Below are positions 24,188-35,538 of a stretch of DNA of 64,000 nt, in pieces; the first letter of the stretch is position 1; each line of letters opens with the position of its first letter. Source of the DNA: Brasenia schreberi (taxonomy: Eukaryota > Streptophyta > Magnoliopsida > Nymphaeales > Cabombaceae); contig JAYKKT010000040.1 in the NCBI GenBank assembly GCA_036023115.1, positions 6,173,001 to 6,237,000 of the forward strand. The letters run 5' to 3'. The position numbers were made by a program, and so were the translations under genes. Below the pieces are notes generated by a model. That model made no database searches. It saw only the letters and a program-made list of their open reading frames with translations, and was not told the DNA's origin.

Positions 24188-24443
24188 GGGCTGGCATTAA
24201 ATGAGGCGAGCAGGACAACCTATTTGGGGTTAGGAAAGTAGAAGTTTTTTGGGTGAGACAAGGGTGAAATTCAGGTGAGCGGTTCTGCATAACTTTTCAA
24301 AAAAAAAGTTGGACTTTTGTATTGATATTTTAGATTTCTTCAAGATTTTCCACGAGGCAGCCACCCCCACCTCACCGAGGCGTAGGACCACCACTGATGA
24401 TTAGGGCAGGTATTAAATGAGGCGAGCAGGACAACCTATTTGT
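24188..24443 (+). repeat. Direct repeats A and B beyond Copia 1
   Basis: Block B (GGCATTAAATGAGGCGAGCA and on) at about 24193-24227 recurs at 24409-24443. Block A' at 24346-24408 repeats 16903-16965. So before the Copia insertion the locus held two copies of an A-B unit about 216 bp apart, and the element landed at the A/B junction of the first. Confidence 0.75.
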
Positions 24444-24695
24444 AGCTCGTCTCATTAAGTTGTTTTCTTGTTTGTATCGTTTCTTATTTGAAGCAATGAA
24501 GCTCATATAACATCACATTGCTTTCGATATGGATAAAATGAAACAGGCAACGTAACACAGTACAGATTGCTATCAAGCATTATGGACACAAAAATGTTGG
24601 AAAGGTAGTTGATGTATATGAACATAAATCATCAACAAAGCATGCAACCATATGTATATGAACACAAGTCATCAACATATCATGCAAACAGTTGA
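24444..24695 (+). other. Short spacer between the two Copia elements
   Basis: No gene is seen. It contains a local duplication of a roughly 35 bp unit around ATGTATATGAACATAAATCA (about 24612-24690, ATCAACA-rich). Confidence 0.4.
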
Positions 24696-25000
24696 TGAAA
24701 TCACATCAAATCATAAAAGGAATACGACAAACATCATTCAAATCTTGAACGGCAGCCTTGCCCTCTTCCTCTAGTCGGCGGTTGTCTCCTTTCTTATTTC
24801 CTCTAAAAAACTGACATAATGGTCAGGATTACACTATACACTTTATAACTTGAAAGACTATTTTATCTTTATTTAGTAATATATATTACAACTTAAGTGA
24901 GACATTTTTGGTATTCTCTATTTGGATATTGGATCTCCTAGTAGATCTCAAGTCTTTGAACACTTGGGTTGAATATGAATCACAACCAGTTTCTTCAACA
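24696..25000 (-). repeat. Copia element 2, 3' LTR (minus strand)
   Basis: Read on the minus strand it starts TGTTGAAGAAACTGG, directly after a purine tract (CTTGAGGGGGCG) at about 25001-25015, and ends in GATTTCA. It aligns with 29934-30253. Confidence 0.85.
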
Positions 25001-26043
25001 CGCCCCCTCAAGTTGGCACTTGAAGACTCATGATTCCCAACTTATCCAAGTCTTTCTTATTGCAACTGACTGTAACAGACTTCGTAAGGATATCTGTCAA
25101 GTTGGGACTTGAAGACTCATGATTCCCAACTTCTCCAAGGCTTTCTTATTGTAGCTGACTGTAACAGATTTCATAAGGATATCCGTCAATTGTTGTTCTG
25201 AACGTACATAGGTGAGATCAAATATTCCATATGATAATTTTTCTCGAATGAAGTGGCAATCCTTCAATATATTTGGTACACTCGTGATACACTGGAATAT
25301 AAGCAATTTGCAGGACAACCATGTTATCTGTATAACATCTAACTGAAAGAGTTATCTTGAAACCAACTTCATACATAAGAGATAACATCCATAAACCTTC
25401 ACATATTCTTAGAGTGATCACTCTATATTCAGCTTCTGCACTAGATTTAGCAATCACGGATTGTTTCTTACTCTTCCAAGAAACGACATTTTCTTTCACA
25501 CACAATATATCCTGATGTCGATCTTCTATCCTCAGTAGAACTTGCCCAATCAGCATTAAATAGATTTCAATTCCTAGGGAACTATTATATGAATATAGCA
25601 AGTTGTGAGTAATAGAAGATTTTAAGTATCAAATGATATGAAAAATTGAATTCATATGATGTCGTGCATCCATTTGCTCACATAACTTAAAGCAAAACTT
25701 ATACCATGTTGAGTAATAGTGAGGTATATTAGTTTCCCCACTATCCTATGATATCTCCCCACATCTTCATAAGGTTCATCAATTGTCCAAACTGATTTTT
25801 TCTTAGATTCAATTAGTATGGTATACATACGACAATCTTCCATCTTGGTTTCTTTTAATAGGTCCAAGATATACTTCGTCTAACATAAGAATAGGCAACC
25901 ATCATTTCGAATAATTTCAATTCCAAAAAAATAATACAACTTACCCAAATCTTTTAAATCAAACAGACAATATAATTTCTTCAACATCTCATGTAATAAT
26001 TATATCATCAACATATACAACCAATCAAATTATCTTATCGTCT

Positions 26044-26057
26044 TGTTTTATGAATAA
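26044..26057 (+). repeat. Target-site duplication of RTE fragment (left copy)
   Basis: TGTTTTATGAATAA here is repeated exactly at 26518-26531 on the other side of the RTE fragment. Confidence 0.88.
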
Positions 26058-26517
26058 CTCCTAATTAGACTTTTCATGTTTTATGGTTCTGAATATTGGG
26101 CAGTTAATCATCAACATATACAAAAGATGTTTGTGGCAAAAATGAAGATGTTGAGATGAATGAGTGGTCATACAAAGAAAAACCATATATATAATGAGGT
26201 TATTCAAAACAAAATGGGAGTAGCATCAATGGAGGATAAAATGAGAGAATATCGTTTAAGATGATTTGGACATATAGAAAGAATATCAAAAGAAGCGCAT
26301 GTAAGAAGGTATGAAAAACTAGATTTTAAAAGTATTAAAAAAGATAGAGGATGACCACAAAAGTATTGGAAAGAAACAATAAAGAATGATCTTAGCTCAT
26401 ATTGAGTTAACTGCTAACATGACATATGATAGAGCTCAATGGAAACAAAGAATCTATGTAGCCCTCTAGTATGGGAAAAGGCTAGAATGTGAAAATGCTT
26501 AGTTGTTGTTGTTGCCC
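26058..26517 (+). mobile_element. 5'-truncated RTE copy nested in Copia 2
   Basis: The 460 bp match the 3' end of the RTE at 2761-6004: YGSEYWAVNHQHIQKM-like sequence, the REYRLR-FGHIER region, and an ending close to GGGAAAAGG...TTAGTTGTTGTTGTTG. It is on the plus strand, opposite to its Copia host, and flanked by 14 bp exact target copies. Several stops make it non-coding. Its position dates it as younger than Copia 2. Confidence 0.9.
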
Positions 26518-29500
26518 TGTTTTATGAATAAAGTGTGATCACTCACACTCTTTTTAAATCCCAAACCAAGAATCTCTTTATTAAATTTTTCAAATCACGC
26601 TGTAAGAGATCGTTTTAGCTCGTAAAGAGTTTTCTTCAATTTGCATACATTATCTACTGTAGCTTCTTAATTATAACCTGATGGCATGTCCATATAGATA
26701 TTTTCTGAAAGATCATCTTAGAGAAAGGCATTCTTAACGTCAAGCTATCATAATTCTCACTTCTGATTTACAGCTACACTTAGATGAATTCGTATGGTAT
26801 TCATCTTAGCCATCAGGGCGAATGTCACATTATAGTAAATTCCATATAATTAACTATAACCCTTAGTCACCAACTTGGCTTTATACCGCTCTATACTTTC
26901 ATCCGCATTGAATTTAATCCTGTACACCCACTTGCAACCCACAGTTTTCTTTTTTGATGAGAGGTTTGAAATAATCCATGTTTGATTATGTTTTAAAGCT
27001 GCAATTTCATCATCCATAGTTGCATGCCATGTGGGGCTCTGGTTTGCTTCCTCAAAACTGTTGGGAACCTGAATACTTTCTCCATTCATCACAAACAATT
27101 GATATCCTTTTGGAAAATTAGAGTATGATATCATTTGATGTAATAGATATGTGGAAGTCTCACGTTTTCCATTTCTTAAAGCAATAAGTAAATCATCAAT
27201 AGCATTAGAAGAGTTAGGAGTTACCTAAGGATGAGGAAGAGGAATTGTTTCAAGGTGAGTATCTTGATTCAAGATAGCATTCAAAATTTGCATAAGAACT
27301 TTCTTTTTCCCTCTAGAGTAGGTCTTCCATTCACTTTTTTCTGAAGACCTATTTTCCTGTATTTCCATCTCACTTTCTAAGTATACTTCTGAAGGTATTA
27401 TTGACACCACCATAGAAGAAAAATTGTTGTTCGATTGGTTGTCCTTATTCTCATAAAATAGAATTTCCTCATGGAACATTATATCCATGATGACATAACA
27501 CCTCCTCTTGATTGTGTCATAGCATTTGTACCATTTCTTCATATACAAAACATGTACAAAACGTCACATCTCAAAAATATATATTTGATTGCTCTACGAT
27601 CAAGTTATCTCTACTACTTGTATGCACATGTATAAAACAAGTACATTCAAATATCTTCAAGGAAATATGAAACTGCCTTTGGTTAGGACACAATAGATGG
27701 AAGGGAGAATCCACATTAAGAACATTATTAGGCATGCGATTTATAAGATACACAATTCTTAAGATAGCTTCTCCCCAATATACTTTAAAGATATTATAAC
27801 AAATTAGTAACTTTCTAGCCACCTCCAATATATGCATGTTCTTTCTTTCAGATACACCATTCTGTTGTGAAAAGTAAGAACATGAAGTTTGATGTAATAT
27901 AACCTTATTTAGAAAGTATGAACACAAGGAATTACCCATATACTCTCTCTCATTATCACTTCTAATAACTTTGATAGAATGTTGAAATTGATTCTCAATA
28001 AACTCACAATATGAAGGCATAACATTCACGATTTTCTCTTATTTTCAAAAGGTAAATCATGGTGAACCTAGTGCAATCATCTATAAATAAGACAAAATAT
28101 TTGTAGTCATGTAAGGAAGTAATAGAACATTGAGCACAAATATCTTAATGGATAATTTTAAAAGGTTTTAAAGATATAGTTTCATTCAATGACAGGTATC
28201 GCATTTCAAAATAAAATCATTACAACTCTGGAATTCAGGTAACAAAACTCTAATATTAAAGAAAGAAAGATGTCCCAATCATTGATGTCAAAGTGACACT
28301 TATGTTTTTTGTTTTTCAAAAAATAACGAGATTCCTCATGCTGTTGTATGGGCCTCCTCATAGACGTATAGTCTTCTCTTCATGCTACCTTGACCACAAA
28401 TTCTCTCCGTCTTCGATTCCTAAAAAATATAGTGAGCGTAATCAAATGTTACTATGCAATGTAAGTCTTTAGCTAAAAGACAGCAAATTCACTCGTAGAT
28501 TAAGAACATCTAGAATATTTTTAAGAAGTCTAAGAGTTGTAATAATACTCTCTTTCTCCACAATGAGAGTATTTGACCCATCATTTATCTTAATATCAAT
28601 GCTTGCCTAAATCAAATGATAATCCTAAAAGTACCCTCTGGTTTCCACCATATGATCTGTAGCACCTTAATCAATAACCCAAATTCGTGTATTAGAAGTT
28701 AAAGAATTACTTTGGGCCATAAATGAAAAAGAGTAAGCCATGGTGGTTTGTGGATCTACGAAAGTTGAAGTGGATATTGTATGGGAATCAACAAGTATTG
28801 ATTCTAGCTCTTCTTATCTTTCTCTTCATTTCGACCAAAGAATTCAGACTTGTCTCCATCACATTCTTCTCATTTTGGTAATTAATATAAGTTTTAGATT
28901 GTTGATTTTGGTTATAATTTGGTCGACTAATCAACTGTCAACATGTCTATCGAGTATGTCTGATTTTCTGCAGTAAGTGTACGAAAGTTTGTCTTTCTCA
29001 TCTGAAGAATATTATGTTTGGCCTCTTTCTCTTCCATTATGCCCTCATTCTCTATCTCTAAGTTTAGAGGGAGGTTGAAAATTCTTTTCAACAAAGTCCA
29101 CGGTTTCTGTGCAGCTATTTTTTCCTTCCTTCTTAACATTCTGCCTATCTTGTTCTCTCAAAAGTAATGAATAAACTGTGCTAAGTGAGGAAAGTTCTTC
29201 CCTACTTAAGATGTTATTTTTTACAGCCTCAAAATCTAAATTTCTTTCTTCAAATTCTTCATTTCTTTCTTTATACACTTTTGACATTTCATTTTCGAAT
29301 AAAATTACAGTTCTTCCCATAATCCTCGAAGTTCTCCATAATATTCATTTACAGTTCTTCTTTTTTATCAACATTTATGAATCCTCTCTATAATTTCATA
29401 TTTCATAGCAATATTCTTTTTCTAAGCATAGACATTTTTCTCTGCTCATAGACATCTTGGGCAGCTAGCCAAATCTCATAGGTTGATTCCAAGAACATAA

Positions 29501-29933
29501 AAATACTTTCAATAAAAGGTATCATTGATTGAATCAACCAATCATTTTCTCTACGCCACCTAAAGTACGAGAGATCAATAATGCTAGGTGTGAGAATTTT
29601 TCCAATTAGGTATTCCTATTTTCCCTTAGCCAACACTGGGAGTTTAATATATCTTATCCATTGTAGATAATTTCTGCCATCCAATCTCAGATTCATGATT
29701 TGGAATGCCTCTGATTTATCTATACTGGAATTTTCTACAATTTCAAGCACTTTCTCTTTTTCTACCATGATCCCCTTAGTCTAAACCGCAATCTTTGTAT
29801 TTTCTCAATTTTCTTTTTCGTATCACTTTCTTATTTGATGTACAATACCTTCTAACAAAATTTTTGGAATGTCCAAGCCTCTTTTGCACAATTTCTAAGT
29901 GTCCTAATCCCAAGGATTAGGCTATGATACTAT

Positions 29934-30063
29934 TGAAATCACATCAAATAATGACAAACATCGTTGAAATCTGGAACGATAGCCTTGCCCTCTTCCTCTT
30001 ATCGGTGACTGCCTCCTTTCTTATTCTCTCTTAAAAACTAACCTAATGGCTAGGATTCCACTT

Positions 30064-30141
<78 letters not shown>

Positions 30142-30253
30142 CAACTTAAGTGGGACATTTATGGTATTCTCTATTTGGATATCGGATCTCCCAATAAATT
30201 TCGGGTCCTTCAACACTTGGGCTAAATATGAATCATAACCAGTTTCTTCAACA
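29934..30253 (-). repeat. Copia element 2, 5' LTR (minus strand)
   Basis: It aligns to 24696-25000 (shared TTACAACTTAAGTG-GGACATTT and CAGTTTCTTCAACA). It carries a roughly 72 bp (TA)n expansion at 30068-30139 that the other LTR lacks, so the tract grew after insertion. Confidence 0.85.
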
Positions 30254-30450
30254 CAAACAAGTTATACTGGTAAAGCACCTAGGATGAAATAAGCATGGGA
30301 AGAAGTGCACAAAGAGCTCAGGTCACCTGAATAGGGGTTCATACTCACAAGTTGAAGGTCATGAATTCAGTACTTGGGCCGTGCATTTGGCTTAGACCTC
30401 CCATTGTACCAGGGAAAAAAAAGGGATAGGCAAGAACAAGTAGGCACTAT
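30254..30450 (+). other. Spacer between Copia 2 and the Mpo1-like gene
   Basis: No gene is seen. Text around 30275-30420 (GTTGAAGGTCATGAATTCAG and CACCTAGGATGAAAT) is SINE-like but has no clear boundaries. Confidence 0.35.
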
Positions 30451-30562
30451 GGATAAACTAAGATACTTTCTTCTGCTTGTTAGCCTGCCATTTCTCACGA
30501 TCAAATATGGATAAATTAAGATACTTTCTTCTGCTTGTTAGCCTGCCATTTCTCACGATCAA
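30451..30562 (-). repeat. 56 bp tandem duplication over the Mpo1-like stop codon
   Basis: The block from GGATAAACTAAGATACTTTC to CTCACGATCAA occurs at about 30451-30505 and again at about 30508-30562. The upper copy contains the last codons of the Mpo1-like gene (REKWQANKQKKVS and stop). The lower copy lies just downstream of the stop and would encode the same C-terminal residues. Confidence 0.85.
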
Positions 30563-30632
30563 CCCGTACCAGTTCTTTCACTTTGGAATTGAAGCCCTGA
30601 TATGGCTCATAGCCAACAAATTTGTGTAGAAC
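30516..30632 (-). CDS. Mpo1/DUF962-like protein, exon 4
   Basis: Minus strand, from acceptor TTTTAG to TAA (30516-30518). It reads VLHKFVGYEPYQGFNSKV, KELVRVDREKWQANKQKKVS. The FGYEPYPGF block and lysine-rich end are the usual DUF962 C-terminus; the C-terminal KQKK pattern resembles an ER retrieval signal. The preceding intron (30633-30715) is only 83 bp. Confidence 0.85.
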   Translation of the reverse strand, partial: VLHKFVGYEPYQGFNSKVKELVRVDREKWQANKQKKVS

Positions 30633-30715
30633 CTAAAACGAAAACATAGGAAACAAATTTGCATCAGATCGATGTTGCATAAGCTCATTGGTGGTTACCC
30701 GTGTAGACAAATTAC

Positions 30716-30787
30716 CTCAAGCAAAACAAAAAATGGAGCCATCAGAAAAGCTTGAGCAAGATTGTCTAGAAGAGCAGGAGCTCGTTT
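30716..30787 (-). CDS. Mpo1/DUF962-like protein, exon 3
   Basis: This 72 bp exon lies between acceptor TTGCAG and donor GAG|GTAAT and reads KRAPALLDNLAQAFLMAPFF, VLLE. It is the most conserved part of plant DUF962 proteins (normally FEKRAPALLDN), includes a hydrophobic membrane segment, and is in phase 0 at both ends. Confidence 0.87.
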
Positions 30788-30874
30788 CTGCAATTTGGAA
30801 GAGAATTCCATTCACAATCAGAGTGTTGCAGACGAGAGATCATTTCATATGCAGAAGAAAACTCCAAGCCTTAC

Positions 30875-30937
30875 CTCGAATAAGCCATGTCCTATGAACT
30901 GACAAGTCCAACAGAATAACTGAGTGACCAGTACCAC
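30875..30937 (-). CDS. Mpo1/DUF962-like protein, exon 2
   Basis: This 63 bp exon lies between acceptor CTTCAG and donor GAG|GTAAGG and reads VVLVTQLFCWTCQFIGHGLF, E. The family motif is CWTGQFxGHGxFE; here the first glycine is cysteine (TGT). The GHG histidine, one of the proposed iron ligands of the family, is kept. Phase 0 at both ends. Confidence 0.85.
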
Positions 30938-31790
30938 CTGAAGGCAAGAAGTTCCAAGTGCGGTTATTAGTCAAATCATAAACAGGATCAGAAATGGCCA
31001 TTTTCAATGAATGGGCACAAATAGATCCATGTAAAAGTGAATGGAATAACATCACCATTTTTCCTCCTAATCTCACTGTTTTTTAGTTCTGTCACTGATT
31101 GGAAAGGATACAAGCAAATAGAAGATGTATGGAAGTCACAGAAAAAGGCAAAAAGCACATTTTATACTTGGTTAATCTTTCCTCGTCTAGGAACATGTCA
31201 TAAACAGATGACAAGAAATGGATTTCCAAAAAAGTCCTACTTTTATAAAGACTAAGTGTAGGCACAAGCATGCCTTATTCCTCCATTCTTGTTGCTAGCA
31301 AACAATACCTTTATCCAGCTTCTCAACAGCAGAGAAGAGCATAGTGGCAAGTACGCCATTTGAGGAACATGATCCGAATGCAGAAAGCACATAGTTTCTC
31401 AAATTAGTAAGGAATAGTTAATGACATGCCAACTGCTATTAAGGAATATCGCTACTTTCAAGAATCAATTGGGTTGAGCAATCAGAACTCTGAAATTAAC
31501 TTACTGCATGAGTGGTTGATAACTTGCAATAGAATGTACTATATATGCATCTAAAAGTGATTATTTTAGAGGTATAAATAACCTTCATTTCTCCAGATTA
31601 TGCAACTAACTAAAAAAAGGATAAACTTGAAAACAAGAAAAAGACTGCAAAACCAAAAAAGACAAATGTCAGATTCTTCTTTCAGATCAGCATTTCGTTC
31701 CAACAAGCAGATACCTATACAAACATGGCCAATATCTCTCGGGGCATGGTAAACCATGGTTTCTGCTTACATCAAGCACATAATACAAGG

Positions 31791-32111
31791 TGTTGAAGAA
31801 TATGCTTATCTAGTGTTCTTTGTGTTAGTTTTATAATTTCTGATGTCTTTTAGGTATTATTGTACTTGCCCGAAATACTAGAGTCATTTTGATAATTTTC
31901 TGTACTATGGGTATTTTGGTCATTTTGGTCAATTTCAGTTTTACAGCTCCTTATATAAGGGCTGGTAGGTTGTATTAGAAAGTGAGGTTGTATTGTAAGA
32001 AAGAATGGAGAAGAGAGGGGGGGGGCTTCCTTCAATCCCTCATTTTTTCCCCTTAATATTAGTCTTATTTTGTGTGTTTAATCTTGTGCAATGCTACTCT
32101 GAATTACAACA
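31791..32111 (+). repeat. MSH1-carrying LTR element, 5' LTR
   Basis: It starts TGTTGAAGAATATGCTTATC and ends GAATTACAACA. It is directly followed by TGGTATCAAAGCC (32112-32124), a tRNA-Met-type primer site, and preceded by target copy CAAGG (31786-31790). A TATA-like CTTATATAAGG lies at about 31950. It is closely similar to 35539-35865. Confidence 0.93.
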
Positions 32112-32869
32112 TGGTATCAAAGCCATAGAAGGCCTGAAAAACTGTGATTTCTTGATTAGAATATTCAAATTGATGTGTGGAAGAGAATCCTCAAATCAGA
32201 TTGGGCTACGCTTCTTGAAATGTTTTTGCTGCCGATGGAACTATTGCTGGAATTTCTTGCTGCCAACTAGACTGCTGATTTTGTGTAGAAGAAAATCAGC
32301 AAATCAGCAAATCAGTTTGAGTTTGGGCTGCAGATTTCTTCTTGGGATATTAAAAATAGTGATAAACATTGACTGAATCTTTTTTTGATCATCGTTAAAT
32401 CTACTCTAGAAAGTTGATTATTTACAACAATTTCTAGCATGTCAAAGTATATTGCTAGGCTTTCTCTCATTCTGTCAAAGACTCTGCAGTTAGAACAATG
32501 TTTTATTGATTCCATATCCTGTGCTTACTATTAAGAGAAGTGTTATCTAGTTTTGAATTTAACCTGGATGAACAAGACTTTGAGGTGAAACATTGTTATT
32601 GATAAAGTGATTAGTGATCAGTTAGATATTGACCTCGGGTCTATGAATATTGACATTATTGATTATACACCCTGCTTGGATAAAAATGGTTTGACTGTTG
32701 TTGATGAGAATGGATAAAAATGGTTTAACTGTTATTGATTTGCCAGAAGTGAAGGTGTTCTTGATCACAAAGCAGAGCTGAGGAAATTTATACCTCAGTT
32801 TGGGGTGGAAGAATTGGAGTTGAAGAAACTATTATTAATTCATATTCTAGCATCACGTCTGATCAAACC

Positions 32870-33190
32870 TGCAAGTCAATACTGTGCGCAGCAACCTCAA
32901 AAGCCTTGTGCTCATGGATGAAATATGTGGGGGGACGGAAATGGCCAAAGGGATTTGCATTGCTGCTAGCATCGTAGAAAATCTTGACAATATTGGTTAC
33001 CTTGGAATTGTTTCTACTCATTTACATGGACTGTTTGATTTGCCTATAAGGATTGCATATGTTGTATGCAATGCCATGGGAACAGAGATTGTCGATGGCC
33101 AGTTGAAACCAATATGGAAGCTAACTGACGGAATCTGTAGAGAGAGCCTTGTTTTAGATAGCCAGAAGATGAAGGTGGAGCAAGACAGAT
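32870..33190 (+). pseudogene. MSH1 (MutS homologue) ATPase fragment inside LTR element
   Basis: One frame reads SNLKSLVLMDEICGGTEMAK, GICIAASIVENLDNIGYLGI, VSTHLHGLFDLP and IWKLTDGICRESLVLDSQ. This is the MutS domain V of plant MSH1: Walker B LVLxDEIC, the conserved GTE (with Gly in place of the usual Arg before it), the STHLHG switch histidine and the MSH1-typical WKLTDGxCRESLA. MSH1 normally acts in chloroplasts and mitochondria to suppress illegitimate recombination. Only about 105 residues remain, without Walker A, lever, or GIY-YIG domain, so it has no MSH1 activity. The frame stops at 33213 after unrelated residues. The fragment runs unbroken by introns, as expected if taken from spliced RNA. 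Confidence 0.87.
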
Positions 33191-33795
33191 GGCCAACCAA
33201 ACTTGGGATTTGAGGAGTCACATAATCCAAGCAAGCATGACATTCTCCTAGCAACTGTTTGGTGTGTTTTTCAAAATAACAAAATATATCAAGATAGACA
33301 ACGTACCAGAGAATTCAATGCTGAGAAGATTACTGTGGCTGTCTTTATTAGATTTAAATATATTTATTGGATTTGGCAGAACATTAATTGCATATTTAGA
33401 TTCCCAAGAAAGTGGTGCAGGAAAGTGTAGCAGGAAAAAGTTACAGGTGCAGTTTGGTGGCTGGAATTATTGCATATGGCGGCTGGATTTATTAAGCAGT
33501 AAATGTGTTAAGAAAAGTTAGTTGTGGTGTTTGAATTAATTGCATATTAGTAGCTGCAATAATACATTGGGCAAGGAATATAAGAGGCAATTATGATGGA
33601 GCAGTGAAGGCTTGACCAGAGAAATACGGCATTTAATGGAAAAGTGGAGCAGCTTAGAATATGCATTCATTTAATGAATATGGCTGTAGTTATTGGAATG
33701 GGAACTGTACTGCATGGTGGCTGTATTTATTGTAGATAAAATATCTTAAGAGAGTGAAATATGTTGTTCAAGCCGTCTATGATGTGGAAAGATGC

Positions 33796-33980
33796 TGGCA
33801 GCTGCAACTAAGAATGGATTAATGAATAGACTTTAATGATGAGGAATCATGTGATTGGAAAAGGAATTCTGCATATGGTGGAAAAGATTGTAGCTGCAAT
33901 TAAGAATGGAGTAATGAATAGACTTTAATGACAAGGAACCGTGTGATTGGAAAAGGAATTCTACATATGGTGGAAAAGAT
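33796..33980 (+). repeat. 91 bp tandem duplication inside LTR element
   Basis: GCAGCTGCAACTAAGAATGG... to GGTGGAAAAGATT is followed directly by a second copy (GTAGCTGCAATTAAGAATGG...), differing at several bases. Period about 92 bp, two copies. Confidence 0.8.
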
Positions 33981-34659
33981 GGGATTTTTTGATGAAGAAG
34001 TAAAGCCACCAGGATACAGTTTGACTGAGTTGCATGGGAAGACTAATGTTTTTAGCTGTTCGACTGAGTTGCATGGGAAGATTAATTTTTTAGCTTGTGA
34101 CAAGGATCACCCACAACATGAACAAATCCATAAATTCTTAGATGGTTTAAGCACAAGATAGCAGGAAGCTGGTTAATCTGTTTTGCATAATGTGGAAGAA
34201 TAAGAAAAGGAAACTAGCCTGCTTATTCACAGCAAAGAAGCTTGCTGCTGCTTTAGGAATTATAAACTCTGTTCCAGGTGCATCAATCCAAATGAGAACC
34301 TGAGTCCTACTGAATGGTCGACCTTCTGATCATGCTGGAAAGTTTGAATCTCTTATGTACTTCTGATCGAAGAGAACATGTGCGCTCTACTTAGAGCTGA
34401 ATGGCCGAATCTGTTTGCATAAGTATGACTATGCATTGTGAACCTGAGTCATGTGCCTTATTTGCCATATGTTTTCAGGCAGTGGAAATTGAGGGGCACA
34501 TATGTTTTGTGCGAAGAGTGATTGGGTGCCACATACAACACCAGAATTCACGTTGATTTTGGTATATTCAGTTGTAGACAGAACTGCCCACATACATTGG
34601 AATTGAAGACAACAAAAATGCACAATGAATAAAATGGGTGACATAGATTTGAAGAGTGT

Positions 34660-34775
34660 TTTGATGTAGTGACAGCCAGGATGACTGTTTTGATGTTGTT
34701 ACAACCAGGATGGCTGAGTTTGTGTTGTTACAGTCATGAAGGCTGAGTTTGTGTTGTTGCAGCCAAGAAAGCGCA
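34660..34775 (+). repeat. 30 bp tandem repeat, about four copies
   Basis: Units of the form GTTTTGATGTTGTTACAACC plus AGGATGGCTG recur four times with drift in the LTR element interior. Confidence 0.7.
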
Positions 34776-34888
34776 AAATATATATATATATAAAGAAGAA
34801 ATAGATGGCGGTGGCTCCTAGGGGGGTGAAATGCCAAATTCCATCTTCTATATTATGTTGTGTAAGCACCAACAACAACCACAAAAGC

Positions 34889-35228
34889 GAAAAGTTTGAA
34901 AAGAAGAAAGAGAGAAAGGCAATCTTATTCCATCTTCTAATGATTGACAAGAAGAAAGTGAGAGAGGCGGCCTAATTCTATCTTCTATCTATTTGAAAAC
35001 CGAAAAAGTTTGAAAAGAAGAAAGAAAGAAAGGCAGTCCTATTCCATCTTCTAATGATTGAGAAGAAGAGAGTGAGAGAGGCGGCCTAATTCCATCTTCT
35101 ATCTATTTGAAGACCGAAAAAGTTTGAAAGAAGAAAGAGAGAAAGGCGATCTTATTTCATCTTCTAATGATTGATAAGAAGAAAGTGAGAGAGACGGCCT
35201 AATTCCATCTTCTATCTATTTGGAGACC
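34889..35228 (+). repeat. 113 bp tandem repeat, three copies, in LTR element
   Basis: Units lie at 34889-35001, 35002-35115 and 35116-35228. Each begins GAAAAAGTTTGAAA and ends CTATCTATTTGAAGACC, and contains TCTTCTAATGATTGA and GTGAGAGAGGCGGCCTAATT. The copies are about 90-95% alike, so the array is younger than the surrounding sequence. Confidence 0.88.
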
Positions 35229-35538
35229 ATACTTTATGATTGAAATAAGAAAGTGAGAGAGAGGGGCGACTGCATCAGAAAGTAAAAACAAGTGTTTCAG
35301 CTAGTGTGTATGGTACCTCCTACCATAAAAGATCAGCTTTCTCAAGAATTGAAAAACATGACTTTTGAAGTGTAGTCGCTTAAGATGATCAGCGAGGAAG
35401 GCTAAGTTGAAGTTGCTGTAGCTAAAGAAACTGTGGAAGATTAGATCAGTCATGAAGACAAATGAAGAATGTTGCAGACACATGAAGATTTTTGGCAAGT
35501 TTGGAGTTCAAAGTATCTCACTCCCAACTTGAGGGGGG

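Larger units (their letters stand above)
24696..30253 (-). mobile_element. Copia LTR retrotransposon 2, decayed (minus strand)
   Basis: Two related LTRs flank a minus-strand body in Copia order. Gag remnants lie about 29320-28700, integrase about 28030-27570 (KVIRSDNEREYMGNSLCSYF, QNGVSERKNMHILEVARKLL), RT about 27134-26580 (TVGCKWVYRIKFNADESIER) and RNase H about 25867-25218 (KSSAEAEYRVITLRICEGLW). A primer site complementary to tRNA-Met-type sequence (AGTATCATAGCC on the minus strand) adjoins the 5' LTR. Stops and frameshifts are throughout. A small RTE copy with its own target duplications is inserted at 26058-26517. The outer target duplication is unclear; CAAAC on both sides, with a few extra bases, is possible. 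Confidence 0.87.

Noticed and set aside
33928..34161. Frame with a repeated STELHGK motif considered as a separate gene
   Set aside because: It lies inside the non-autonomous LTR element, overlaps a tandem repeat and matches nothing I recognise.
34889..35228. Regular repeats considered as a CRISPR array
   Set aside because: The units are directly adjoining 113 bp tandem copies with no unique spacers, in a plant LTR element.
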